From contig CM068842.1 of NCBI GenBank assembly GCA_028554795.2, positions 51,372,574 to 51,436,573 of the forward strand: a DNA stretch of 64,000 bases, read 5' to 3'. The translations under genes and the position numbers were made by a program. The notes beneath the pieces are model-generated. The model was not told where the DNA came from and searched no databases. It saw only the letters and a list, made by a program, of their open reading frames with translations. Positions 20,364 to 28,747 of this stretch are shown one piece after another (the stretch's first letter is position 1; every line of letters starts with the position of its first letter). The DNA comes from Sinohyriopsis cumingii. Its lineage: Eukaryota > Mollusca > Bivalvia > Unionida > Unionidae.

Positions 20364-20819
20364 ATGAATACTTTACAAGAGAACATTCGTGCTTTGCCTG
20401 TGGAGTTGAGAGAACGCATTTACCGAGAGCTGGTCAAAATACAAGTGAAACGTAAAGAACAATTGCATCCGTTACGTCACCGGTGTTTGAACCACTGGTA
20501 CCTGAAGGCTATACAAGGACTGATTCAATTGAAAGTGTTCCATCGGACAGACATTGATGAACGATCCTCTAGTTTTAAAAAGGATTGGTTTGGTATGGAC
20601 GATTCTACCTACATCATTGTAAACTTACTGCATCGAATTCCAGAGGAAGAGTTAACGAATTACCAACATCTTGAACACAATGTCAACTTAGTGAAAGAGG
20701 AAACTTCTCAACGAATTGTAATGTGTAGATTAGTGACTGAACGATTTAAATTCGACACTGAAGTAAAACCATGTTTGTGCAAACAGTACATTTCTTGTGT
20801 CAGACCAAAGAGGATTTAG
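20364..20819 (+). CDS. F-box-like paralogue 1
   Basis: 151 codons. The N-terminus ENIRALPVELRERIYRELVK has the LP.EL..RIY pattern of F-box and related short helical domains, which link substrates to SCF ubiquitin ligases. The rest (YQHLEHNVNLVKEETSQ and so on) is not recognised. First of three tandem paralogues (next at 20832 and 21067). The F-box assignment is an inference from a short motif. Confidence 0.65.
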   Translation: MNTLQENIRALPVELRERIYRELVKIQVKRKEQLHPLRHRCLNHWYLKAIQGLIQLKVFHRTDIDERSSSFKKDWFGMDDSTYIIVNLLHRIPEEELTNYQHLEHNVNLVKEETSQRIVMCRLVTERFKFDTEVKPCLCKQYISCVRPKRI

Positions 20820-20831
20820 TATGACCTATTC

Positions 20832-21104
20832 ATGGATACTTTGCTAGAGAACATTCGTACTTTGCCTGTGGAGTTGAGAGAACGCATTTACCGAGAACTG
20901 ATCAAAATACAAGTGAAACGCAAACTCAAAGTGATTCATCCGTTTTTAAATTATGCTATGTTCCAAAGTACAAGAAGACTGATTATAAGTGGATATTACA
21001 TTAGGCACAAAGTTAAACGAGGCTTTTGGCCACCACCTAACGATTCCAAAAACAGTGTATATACTTATGGATACTTTACAAGAGAACATTTTGGGCTTGC
21101 CTGA
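20832..21104 (+). CDS. F-box-like paralogue 2, truncated
   Basis: 90 codons. Residues 1-30 are nearly identical to paralogue 1 (NIRTLPVELRERIYREL). After about residue 33 similarity becomes weak, and the frame runs on over the start of paralogue 3 (ATG 21067). It lacks the C-terminal half of its siblings, so it looks like a decayed or shortened copy that could still make a small protein. Confidence 0.5.
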   Translation: MDTLLENIRTLPVELRERIYRELIKIQVKRKLKVIHPFLNYAMFQSTRRLIISGYYIRHKVKRGFWPPPNDSKNSVYTYGYFTREHFGLA

Positions 21105-21486
21105 GGAGTTGAGAGAAAGGATTTACCGAGAGCTGGTGAAAATACAAGTGAAACGTAAAGAACAATTGCAATTTTTACGTCACCAGATCTTTAACCACTG
21201 GTACCTGAATGGTATAAGAGGACTGATTCGTCAGAAATTTTTTCAGTGGTCAGACCTTGTTGAACACTTTCAGTTTGTGGATGATGATGGACCAGACGTT
21301 CGCAATTTTGGTTACTTCGAGATTCACTTACTGCAACGTATTGAGGAAGACGAGTTAAAGGATTACCAACATTTGTTACATGGAATCTGCTTAGAAAAAG
21401 ACGAAACATCTAGACAAACTCTGACGTTTCAATTACGGTATGTAACATTTAAATTCCCTACTGGAGAACGAACACGTTTGGTTTGA
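21067..21486 (+). CDS. F-box-like paralogue 3
   Basis: 139 codons from ATG 21067. The frame is open from an earlier alternative start, but the paralogues fix this Met. It begins MDTLQENILGLPEELRERIY and shares HWYLNGIRGLI and DYQHLLHGICLEKDETS with paralogue 1 (roughly half identical overall). Its divergence from paralogue 1 implies an old duplication kept for some time. Function is inferred as for paralogue 1. Confidence 0.65.
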   Translation: MDTLQENILGLPEELRERIYRELVKIQVKRKEQLQFLRHQIFNHWYLNGIRGLIRQKFFQWSDLVEHFQFVDDDGPDVRNFGYFEIHLLQRIEEDELKDYQHLLHGICLEKDETSRQTLTFQLRYVTFKFPTGERTRLV

Positions 21487-21535
21487 AATTACAATTATTG
21501 CTTCCGAAACAAAGACACTATAAAATCAAGTTGCC

Positions 21536-21760
21536 ATGCCGCGGATTGTGTCACATATCATTGAACAGATTCCGTGGAAGGTACTCAATGACCATATTCA
21601 AACCGTGGATCATTACCATCAATTATTACAAGAACTGTATCCATTCAATTTGGGACGACAAGTGGTGTGTGTCGTAGTGACTTGTTTTCTGGGATTTCGT
21701 TTACCAGCCGATTCCTTGTGGACTCTTTACGATCAGTACTTGCCACCTCAATGGCCTTAA
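21536..21760 (+). CDS. Small unknown protein
   Basis: 74 codons, directly after a TATAAAA box (about 21519). It contains a moderately hydrophobic middle (VVCVVVTCFLGF). It overlaps the next gene by 10 nt. No family is recognised. The short TATA-to-ATG distance makes the start uncertain. Confidence 0.4.
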   Translation: MPRIVSHIIEQIPWKVLNDHIQTVDHYHQLLQELYPFNLGRQVVCVVVTCFLGFRLPADSLWTLYDQYLPPQWP

Positions 21761-22258
21761 ATGGTCACGAAAAACTCCTTTTGCTCAAAGCCTTGCGTTT
21801 TCATCTGGATACTTCTCGACCTCAACAGGAAAAAAAGATTCGTCAACTTTTAGCTACCCAAGACGTGTATGACGATGTGTGTGTAGCTTGTGACTTACAT
21901 CCCCATTGGACAGATGTCAATGCCTGGAAAGAATGGGGTTTTGAGGCTTGGACCCAAGAAGTGGCCCAGTATGCACGAGAGTTGTTCAAGGAAAAAAGTT
22001 ACTTTTCAACCCGTGTTAGTGACGGTGCCAGAAGAACCCGTCACCCAGGACAGGACTGTCGTGGACAGGCCTGAAAGACCCTTTCGGGAGGACATTTGTG
22101 TGACCTTACCCCTTACTATAGAACTGGTTAGAACATTACCCAAAACATGTTGTACAGACACTTGTTTTTATTCCACGTTCATGGTTATTATGTGCCTTTT
22201 ATTCTTGTACTTAAGCCTTTGGCTTTTATGTATTTTTGTCTTTCGTATTCATGTGTGA
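21751..22258 (+). pseudogene. Membrane-anchored protein with a frameshift
   Basis: Starts MALNGHEKLLLL. The first frame closes at 22074, but from about 22010 the +1-shifted frame has sensible composition (LVTVPEEPVTQDRTVVDRPE) and ends in a strong transmembrane segment (VIMCLLFLYLSLWLLCIFVF) near 22180-22250. The switch falls at or near the run GGAAAAAAG at about 21992. So either the gene suffered an indel in the A6 tract, or slippage produces the C-terminal anchor. A one-pass tail-anchored protein could be a virion membrane or host-interaction protein. No family is recognised. AATAAA follows at 22271. Confidence 0.5.
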
Positions 22259-22270
22259 AAAAAGACATTC

Positions 22271-22276
22271 AATAAA
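22271..22276 (+). terminator. AATAAA polyadenylation signal
   Basis: AATAAA 13 nt after the stop of the membrane-protein gene and before the next TATA box. Confidence 0.65.
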
Positions 22277-22293
22277 CGTGTTCTGAAAAAAAG

Positions 22294-22301
22294 TATATAA
22301 A
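22294..22301 (+). promoter_or_regulatory. TATA box of the packaging ATPase gene
   Basis: TATATAAA 47 nt upstream of the ATG at 22348. Confidence 0.65.
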
Positions 22302-22347
22302 CTCTTGTCTTGTTTGTTTTCGTGTCACAAGTGACATTTCTGACACT

Positions 22348-23054
22348 ATGGCTACCTCTGCTGTCTCTGCTCCATCTTCCTCCACTGTCAAAGTCATCGA
22401 CGAACCATCGATCGTGCCAGTTGGGAGGCTTTGTATCTTCGCCATCCCTTTAACATGCTCATTGCTGGACCTAGCGGTTCAAGCAAAACCGAATTCGTCA
22501 AACGTTTGATCAAACATAAACATCATTTGATCGATCGACAACCTCAGCGGATCGTGTGGTGTTACAAAGAGTGGCAATCGGCGTACAGCCTCTTGCGAGA
22601 AAGTCAAGGCGATTCCATCGTGTTTGTGGAAGGCATTCCTAAAGAAGACGACGGCATCGTCTCTGACTCCCGTCAAACCCATTTGGTCATTTTCGACGAC
22701 ATGTTAGGAGAAGACGAAGAAGAAATTAAACTGTGGTTCACGCGCAAAGGGCATCATCGTAATGCCAGTGTCGTTTACATCACCCAAAATTTGTTTCAAC
22801 AAAGTAAAGCCCATCGCACCATCAGTCTCAATGCGCATTACGTGGTCTTGCTTAAAAGCCCTCGAGATAAGTCGCAAGTGCAAGTCTTAGCCAAACAGTT
22901 AGGAACGCCTTGGCTGACTCAGGCGTACGACGATGCCACTCAAAAGCCACACGCCTAATTACTCGTCGATTTGAAACCTACCACCCCCGAGGATTTGCGA
23001 TTTCGTACCCACTTGTTTCACCACTGGTGCCAAGACGGAGGGCCTGTCCTGTAA
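22348..23054 (+). pseudogene. A32/FtsK-like genome-packaging ATPase (frameshift and stop)
   Basis: Pumps DNA into the virion in Mavericks. Walker A GPSGSSKT is at 22467-22490, Walker B VIFDDML at about 22686-22706, followed by HHRNASVVYITQNLF, the typical sensor region. The start ATG 22348 (MATSAVSAP) is in a different frame from the ATPase core; the switch falls at about 22405-22425. The core frame meets TAA at 22956-22958, yet the same frame continues open for 31 codons with plausible sequence (LVDLKPTTPEDLRFR) to TAA 23052-23054, so the first stop looks like a nonsense mutation. Both Walker motifs are intact, and the enzyme was functional in an ancestor. Confidence 0.9.
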
Positions 23055-23097
23055 ACGTCTCCGTCCTCGACTTCATTTTCACTCCCCATAAAAAATC

Positions 23098-23105
23098 TAT
23101 AAAAA
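23098..23105 (+). promoter_or_regulatory. TATA box
   Basis: TATAAAAA 45 nt upstream of the ATG at 23143. Confidence 0.6.
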
Positions 23106-23142
23106 CCTCAGACCCTTTTCGTCTGTCTCACACAGTGTGAAC

Positions 23143-23457
23143 ATGACGTCCCTTCAATCGCATCTTCCCGTCAAATTGATTCGTGCTTTGTATGGCATCA
23201 GTCGAGAAAAAAATCCACAAACACGAGCTCGTGTCTTAGAAGCTAGTCTCAAAGAAGTCTTACGATGGTTCACGGTGACGGCACGTCAATTACTCCAAGA
23301 AATCATTCAGATTCCTCATCAAACCAAACGCTTTTTCGATCGAAACAAAGTCGCTTTGGTCCAACTGGCCGATCCCCGCATCGACACTCAAACCAAAAAA
23401 CAAATCATTTTGAAACCTGGAGGGAGCGGTACTCTAGGAGGGGTCATCATTCGCTGA
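23143..23457 (+). CDS. Small Maverick structural-type protein of unknown function
   Basis: 104 codons from ATG 23143 (an in-frame GTG at 23137 is ignored for a eukaryote). N-terminal helix-rich part (LIRALYGISREKNPQTRARV), C-terminus IILKPGGSGTLGGVIIR with a Gly-Gly-Ser-Gly motif. It lies between the packaging ATPase and the basic core protein, so a virion role is likely. I do not recognise a named family. Confidence 0.65.
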   Translation: MTSLQSHLPVKLIRALYGISREKNPQTRARVLEASLKEVLRWFTVTARQLLQEIIQIPHQTKRFFDRNKVALVQLADPRIDTQTKKQIILKPGGSGTLGGVIIR

Positions 23458-23465
23458 CTCTTAAG

Positions 23466-24087
23466 ATGGGATCCTAATGCCCCCAAAGTTATCCCCAAGA
23501 AAAAAGTCCAACGAAGGCCCAAGAAGAAAAAGACCAAGTCCCCAAGGAGAACTTCTTCAGTGGCGGGACCCTCCTCTTACCAGACACCACCCCGGAAAAA
23601 GAAAAGAAGCCCCCAGAAAAAGAACCAGAGAAAAAGTCCCCAGAAAAAGAAAAGTCCACAGAAGAAAACTAGTCGCAAGAGAGGCACTTCGGCCAGGACG
23701 CAACCTTACACTCGCAAACTACGACCTGCCACGTCGGTGACTGTGTCTCCGGCAGCCTCACGTTTCTCCACTTCTCCGTTGATGACACCAGGAACTGAAG
23801 AGTACTTGGAGACGTTGATCACACCAAGAACTTCTCCGTTGATGACCCCAAAAAGAACTTCCCCAGTGGCAGGACCCTCCAATTTAGTGGCAGTGGCTGC
23901 TGCTCACAAAGTACCTTCTCCCAAAATCAAAGTCCATGAAAGATCGGGCATGTTGCAAAGTTTACTGGATTTGTCCAAGCAAGAACTGACTCGATTTAGT
24001 CCGTTGCGTACCCCTGCACGACGTGTCATGCCTGTCCTCAAACTGATACGACGTAAAGACAATCAGTGGCGACGCGTTCCAGTATAA
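23466..24087 (+). pseudogene. Highly basic core protein with SPQKK repeats
   Basis: The main frame (open from before 23461 to 24087) is very Lys/Arg-rich, with repeated SPQKK and SPRR units over about residues 10-55, then a Ser/Thr/Pro region with repeated TSPLMTP, and a C-terminus RFSPLRTPARRV. SPKK-type repeats bind DNA minor grooves in histones and protamine-like proteins. A role as virion DNA-condensing core protein, as for adenovirus pVII, is inferred. No ATG was found in this frame near the start. The ATG at 23466 is in another frame and hits a stop after three codons, so a one-base indel next to the start is likely. Confidence 0.6.
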
Positions 24088-24091
24088 AAAA
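24083..24091 (+). promoter_or_regulatory. TATA box of the pX-like gene
   Basis: TATAAAAAA overlaps the end of the core-protein gene and lies 62 nt before the ATG at 24153. Confidence 0.6.
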
Positions 24092-24152
24092 GGTGTGTGA
24101 CCACGTCGGGGGTATATATTTTTTTTTTTTTGGTGCTCCTGAAGACTCAAAG

Positions 24153-24655
24153 ATGTCACCCTCCAGAAAACCCCAAGGAAAGAAAAGGAAAGGACTACCA
24201 CCACGTTTAGTCAAACATGGGGACCTGTTATCTGTCCTGTCCAAAGCTTCTTCACCTCTACGAAAAAAACTCATTCAATCGGCCTCCAAAGAGGTCATCG
24301 ATACCGTGTGCGAATGTTGTTTGAACGTTTTTGAAAGGCACGATCCCTTTGTCCAAACACCAGAAACAATGCTTAGGCAAACATCGTCACGTTCTTCGCC
24401 AAATGGTTCGAAAGAAAATTCCCATTCGTCAAAAGAAGAAGATGTTAGTGCAACGTGGAGGCATTTTGCCCCTCTTGTTAGGTCCCATACTGAAAGGAGT
24501 CTTGGGAACCATGTTGGGAGGACTGGTGGGAGCAAGATAAAAAGGCCCTCGGAAGTCCCAAGATCTCAGAATTGACCCCTGACAACCCCACGGAAGGACG
24601 AAAACTAGCTTTAGTGCCTTACAAACGATGGATGGAATACACTGGTCAACAGTGA
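24153..24655 (+). pseudogene. pX-like (adenovirus mu-like) core/membrane peptide gene, frameshifted
   Basis: The first frame from ATG 24153 gives a basic N-terminus and VIDTVCECCLNVF, a CEC..N pattern common in Maverick proteins. At the TTTTT run (about 24328-24332) the sensible frame changes to one with KKKMLVQRGGILPLLLGPIL and a Gly-rich hydrophobic tail ending at 24540. The RGGILPLL motif is also found in adenovirus pX, and adintoviruses have a pX homologue. A third frame (about 24536-24655) continues with a plausible tail, LVPYKRWMEY, ending at a TGA that overlaps the candidate target duplication of the next transposon. So one or two indels have broken the gene. Confidence 0.7.
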
Positions 24656-24895
24656 AATCATTACTGACTTGAAAAGGCCCTAATCTGTAGTATTTTGGTG
24701 TGCCGAACACGAATATAACCGTGAAAAATTTGTATTGGCTCTCGTTTTGAAGATATTCATATACCTCATTTTCTATGTTTCACTGTGTAAATTTCTCCAG
24801 TAGGACTGCAGCAACATCCGGAATAATGATGTAACATTGCATAATACCATCATGCTCACATCATCCACAGTTGATTGCATCATTTTCTGATGCAA

Positions 24896-25020
24896 TGCAA
24901 TACTAATGCCATGCGGCTGCTGAAGTAAGTTGACGTCAGCAGTGTACTATACATGTGTAGGCCTATTATACTAATGCCAGGCGGCTGCTGAAGCTGACGT
25001 AAGCAGTGTACTATATAAAG
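24896..25020 (+). promoter_or_regulatory. Promoter of the nested transposon: duplicated box, CRE, TATA
   Basis: ATACTAATGCCATGCGGCTG occurs at about 24900 and again, slightly changed, at about 24968, each followed by a CTGCTGAAG...GCAGTGTACTATA segment. The first copy contains a perfect CRE TGACGTCA (24931-24938), the second a mutated one. The second ends in TATATAAAG (25012-25020), about 114 nt before the transposase ATG. Confidence 0.65.
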
Positions 25021-25133
25021 CCCAATCAGATAGGTTCAGCATTTAAAATATTTTAGACGTTGTACGAGACAGTTCAAGCTACTGTTACATAAAACTTATT
25101 ATTTTATCCATTTACGTACAATAAAGAACAGTA

Positions 25134-26822
25134 ATGCCTCGAAAGTGTGTTAATACCGCGGACAATTTTTGCTATATTTGTGGGGAAGTGACATTTGCCA
25201 ACCAGAAGAAAAGTATCAATTCTCAAGTGAAGAAGGCATATCATCTTTACTTCGGATGCAAGGTTGGTGACCAAGACAAGCCTTGGGCTCCGCATATATG
25301 CTGTGCTACATGTACAACACAGCTTTCACAGTGGTTGAATTGCAAAAGGTCATCAATGCCGTTTGCAGTCCCAATGGTGTGGAGAGAGCCAAGCAACCAC
25401 CTAAATGACTGTTACTTCTGCTTGGTTCCTCCTCTTTCCGGCGGAATAACGAAGCGAAAGAAGTCGAGAATAGTCTACCCAAACATTCCGTCTGCATTGA
25501 GACCAGTTCCACATGGTGAGGGACTTCCTATTCCAGAACCTCCAGCAGAATATTCTCTTGATTCATCTGACGAAGACAAAGGTGAGTCGACCTGTTCTTC
25601 TCCTGGTCCATCAGCATGCAGTGATCCAGATTTTCACTGTGGTGCATCATCAACCCCACACAGAATAACACAGGAAGAACTAAATGACCTGATTCGTGAT
25701 TTGGACTTATCAAAGAACAAGGCAGAATTGCTAGGATCAAGACTCCAACAATGGAATCTTCTAGAAGAAGATGTCACAATTACTGCATATCGAAAGCGCC
25801 ACCAGCAATTGGAGCCTTTCTTCAGAAAGGAAAGTAATCTGATATTCTGTTCCGATATTGAGGGCCTCATGAATGCTTTAAAAATCACTCATGACCCACA
25901 AGAATGGAGACTATTTGTGGACTCTTCGAAACTGAGTCTCAAGGCTGTGCTTTTGCACAATGGAAACATTCTTCCATCTATTCCAGTAGCGTATGCTGTC
26001 CACATGAAAGAGACATACGATAACTTAAGGCAGCTACTGAATTCCATTGAGTATAACAAGTACAGCTGGCACCTCTGTGGTGATTTGAAGGTAGTTGCCC
26101 TTTTAATGGGACTGCAGCAAGGATATACAAAATACATGTGTTTCTTATGCGAGTGGGAGAGCCGAGCAAGGGAAATGCACTACATGAGGAAGGAATGGAC
26201 TCACAGGCAGAATGTAGCCATTGGAGAGAAGAATATCCAACACCCAGCTCTGGTTGAGGCTCAGAAAATCTTGCTACCACCCCTTCACATCAAACTAGGT
26301 TTGATGAAGAACTTCGTGAAAGCCATTGACCGGACTTTGCCAGCATTCCGATACCTGCATGAAAAATTCCCTCGACTCAGCGAAGCAAAGATTAAAGAGG
26401 GAGTTTTTGTGGGTCCTCAGATTCGAGAGCTTTTCAAAGATGACTGGTTCAACAACTTGCTGGAAGGTGACGCGAAACAAGCATGGAATGCTTTTCGCCT
26501 AGTTTCTACAAACTTCCTCGGAAATGTTAGGGCAGAAAACTATAAGGAACTAGTAGAAGACATGTTGATGAAGTATAAGAAACTTGGCTGCAATATGTCT
26601 CTAAAGATTCACTTCCTTCATTCCCATTTGGATTTCTTTCCTAGCAACTGTGGTATTGTTAGTGATGAACACGGCGAACGTTTTCATCAAGATATCGCAA
26701 CAATGGAACAAAGATACCAGGGAAAATGGTCCACTACAATGCTGGCTGACTACTGCTGGACACTCCTCAGAGATGCTCCCGAACAGCTGTACAAGAGACA
26801 GGTGAAGAAATCTAAGATGTAG
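25134..26822 (+). CDS. Transposase-like protein of the nested transposon
   Basis: 562 codons, uninterrupted, unlike many of the surrounding Maverick genes. The N-terminus has a zinc-binding Cys pattern (CYICGE, CATC around residues 14-65), comparable in spacing to ZAD-like or THAP-like fingers. The centre has FVDSSKLSLKAVLLHNG (about residue 262), CGDLKVVALLMG (about 316) and CFLCEWESR (about 338), followed by LGLMKNFVKA and, near the C-terminus, VSDEHGERFHQ. Conserved Asp/Glu in these blocks are candidates for a DDE-type catalytic centre. I have seen similar proteins in many invertebrate genomes as repeated uncharacterised genes but cannot name the superfamily. An intact frame suggests recent activity. 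Confidence 0.6.
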   Translation: MPRKCVNTADNFCYICGEVTFANQKKSINSQVKKAYHLYFGCKVGDQDKPWAPHICCATCTTQLSQWLNCKRSSMPFAVPMVWREPSNHLNDCYFCLVPPLSGGITKRKKSRIVYPNIPSALRPVPHGEGLPIPEPPAEYSLDSSDEDKGESTCSSPGPSACSDPDFHCGASSTPHRITQEELNDLIRDLDLSKNKAELLGSRLQQWNLLEEDVTITAYRKRHQQLEPFFRKESNLIFCSDIEGLMNALKITHDPQEWRLFVDSSKLSLKAVLLHNGNILPSIPVAYAVHMKETYDNLRQLLNSIEYNKYSWHLCGDLKVVALLMGLQQGYTKYMCFLCEWESRAREMHYMRKEWTHRQNVAIGEKNIQHPALVEAQKILLPPLHIKLGLMKNFVKAIDRTLPAFRYLHEKFPRLSEAKIKEGVFVGPQIRELFKDDWFNNLLEGDAKQAWNAFRLVSTNFLGNVRAENYKELVEDMLMKYKKLGCNMSLKIHFLHSHLDFFPSNCGIVSDEHGERFHQDIATMEQRYQGKWSTTMLADYCWTLLRDAPEQLYKRQVKKSKM

Positions 26823-27100
26823 TCAATGACTTGATTTTTTATAGGTAGGCTATTACAGTTGACCTTTTACTATTGGAATGCATTTCGTTATGTAAACATT
26901 AATTTCTTGCAGATTACAAAAAAACTAGAGCCAATTTTGCAATTTGACTGTCATATTCGTGTTCAGCACATAAAAATTGATAAGAATTGACTAATTTTAT
27001 TTCAGTAACATGACTTTTGTAAAAATTTGTTGTCCAGTGATACCATCGGTGGCAAGAACAACGCACCCCGCATTTACCTCCCAATCCCAATTTGAGCGAG

Positions 27101-27610
27101 ATGTCCCAGTTACAACACGAACTGCAATCCTTGATGGATCGCCAAGATTTGTCCGAAACAGAAAACTCGCAAAAGTACGGTCAACTTTTGCAACGACTGC
27201 AACTCTTTCACCAGAAAGCTTTAGACGAAACAGCTCTACCCACTTTGAAAGATTTTAAGACCTTCATGAAAAGTCCAGCACCATCACCAGTACTAGTACC
27301 GGTGGTCAAGACAGAAAAAGGAAAAGAAGAAGAAGAAGAAGGGTTTCAAACTCCACCAGAAAAAGTACGCAAGTTAACAACACCACCTACCTCCAGAATT
27401 GGATGGATTAAAAAGATGATGGCCACCCCTTCTTCATCACAAGAGAAAAAGAAAGTGAAGACAGAAGTGAAACAAGAACCGATATCCCCCGCTCAGACAT
27501 CCTCCTCCTCTTCAACACCTATTGCCGGTCGCACACGCAAAGCATTGCAATCCAAGAAAATACCCCAAGAGAAAAAGAGTAGCCTCTTCCAAGAGTGGGT
27601 GCCTTATTAA
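27101..27610 (+). CDS. Charged accessory/virion-associated protein
   Basis: 169 codons from ATG 27101. N-terminal coiled-coil-like segment (LQHELQSLMDRQDLSETENS), a Glu-rich stretch, then a Lys/Ser/Pro-rich region with KTEVKQEPISP, which looks like a SUMOylation-type VKQEP site (pattern only). The C-terminus SLFQEWVPY is aromatic. It lies immediately upstream of the integrase and just after the nested transposon. I do not recognise a family. Confidence 0.6.
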   Translation: MSQLQHELQSLMDRQDLSETENSQKYGQLLQRLQLFHQKALDETALPTLKDFKTFMKSPAPSPVLVPVVKTEKGKEEEEEGFQTPPEKVRKLTTPPTSRIGWIKKMMATPSSSQEKKKVKTEVKQEPISPAQTSSSSSTPIAGRTRKALQSKKIPQEKKSSLFQEWVPY

Positions 27611-27632
27611 CACACCAATCAGCACAAAAAAA

Positions 27633-28742
27633 ATGGAAAAAGTCTTAGCCAGCATTTACTACGATACCTCCCATCCTGCAGGTTACGCAGGAGTTCAAAA
27701 ATTGTATCGTGCTGCCAAAATGCGACTAAAAAGTCTCCGTTTACCTCAAGTGCAACGATGGCTACAAGAACAAGCTACCTACACTTTGCACAAACCCATT
27801 CGACGCAAGTTTGCCAGAAGTCGCACCCGAGTGGAAGGCATCGATCATCAATGGCAAGCCGATTTAGCCGATGTCTCTCATTTGGCCAGCTACAATCGTG
27901 GCTACAAATATTTGTTTCGTGTCATCGACGTCTTTTCCAAATTTGCCTGGGTTGTGCCCTTGACTTCCAAATCCAGCAGCGAGTTAGTGCGAGCCCTGCA
28001 ACGAGTGCTGAAACAAAGCGGTCGTCACCCTCTTCGATGGCAAACGGAAAAAGGCACCGAATTTCTGAACCAAGCTTTCCAAAAAGAATTAAAAGAACGT
28101 GACATTCATTTTTTTACCACCGAGAATCCTGAAACCAAAGCCAGCATCGTGGAACGTTTTCAACGCACTTTGAAAGAATGCATGTGGAAATATTTTACGC
28201 ATCACCACACTCTGAAGTACATCGACATCTTATCGCACCTGGTGCAAGCGTACAACCAATCTTACCATCGAAGCATCGGACGTGCCCCGCAAGACGTGAC
28301 TCCCGACAACGAAGTGCTGGTGTTTGAGCGCCTGTTTGGTACGTCCCCGACGAGGGCTGTCCCCAAGAAAAGTGAAATGTTGGCCGTAGGAGATTGGGTA
28401 CCGATTGGCAAAACCAAACGCACTTTCGACAAAGGTTACTTACCTAACTGGACGACCGAACTGTTTCGCGTCACTGGACGAGTGCATGGCCGTCATCCTG
28501 CCGTCTATAAATTGGAAGACATGAACGGAGAAGTGCTCAAAGGAACGTTTTATTTGCCCGAGTTACAACGTGTCACCAAAAAAGAAGACGACGTGTACGA
28601 CATCGAAAGCATTCTCGAACGCAGAACTCGTAAAGTGGGCAAACGACGTGTCAAAGAAGTCAAAGTACGTTGGAAAGGATATCCACCCAGTTTTGATTCT
28701 TGGATCGACGCTTCGCAAGTCATCGACTATAAAAAGAAGTGA
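27633..28742 (+). CDS. Retroviral-type integrase with C-terminal chromodomain
   Basis: 369 codons from ATG 27633. Core: first catalytic Asp in QWQADLADV (Asp77), second position in WQTEKGTEF, where Glu139 stands in place of the usual Asp (codon GAA at 28047-28049), third catalytic Glu in SIVERFQRTL (Glu174), spacing as in D,D(35)E enzymes. The C-terminus (from about residue 322) is a chromodomain: VYDIESIL, VRWKGYPPSFDSWI. Integrase inserts the linear element and makes the 6-bp duplication; the chromodomain probably steers it to marked chromatin. The Asp-to-Glu change at a metal ligand would be expected to weaken or abolish activity, although the reading frame is intact. The N-terminal zinc domain is short or missing, as in other Mavericks. 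Confidence 0.92.
   Translation: MEKVLASIYYDTSHPAGYAGVQKLYRAAKMRLKSLRLPQVQRWLQEQATYTLHKPIRRKFARSRTRVEGIDHQWQADLADVSHLASYNRGYKYLFRVIDVFSKFAWVVPLTSKSSSELVRALQRVLKQSGRHPLRWQTEKGTEFLNQAFQKELKERDIHFFTTENPETKASIVERFQRTLKECMWKYFTHHHTLKYIDILSHLVQAYNQSYHRSIGRAPQDVTPDNEVLVFERLFGTSPTRAVPKKSEMLAVGDWVPIGKTKRTFDKGYLPNWTTELFRVTGRVHGRHPAVYKLEDMNGEVLKGTFYLPELQRVTKKEDDVYDIESILERRTRKVGKRRVKEVKVRWKGYPPSFDSWIDASQVIDYKKK
28728..28735 (+). promoter_or_regulatory. TATA box at the end of the integrase gene
   Basis: TATAAAAA overlaps the last integrase codons, 20 nt before the ATG at 28748. It may serve that gene with a very short leader or the minor capsid gene at 29161. Confidence 0.45.
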
Positions 28743-28747
28743 CCATC

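Larger units (their letters stand above)
24656..27034. mobile_element. Nested DNA transposon inserted in the Maverick
   Basis: The Maverick gene series is interrupted by about 2.4 kb with different composition and one large transposase-like gene. Near its ends lie imperfect inverted repeats: GTGTGCCGAACACGAATAT (24698-24716) against GTGCTGAACACGAATATGAC on the minus strand (about 26970-26951), with alignment continuing inward through TTGGCTCT. A possible target duplication CAGTGA occurs at 24650-24655 and 27035-27040. The exact outer ends are uncertain because the inverted repeats begin at different distances from the duplications. The superfamily is not identified. Confidence 0.7.
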
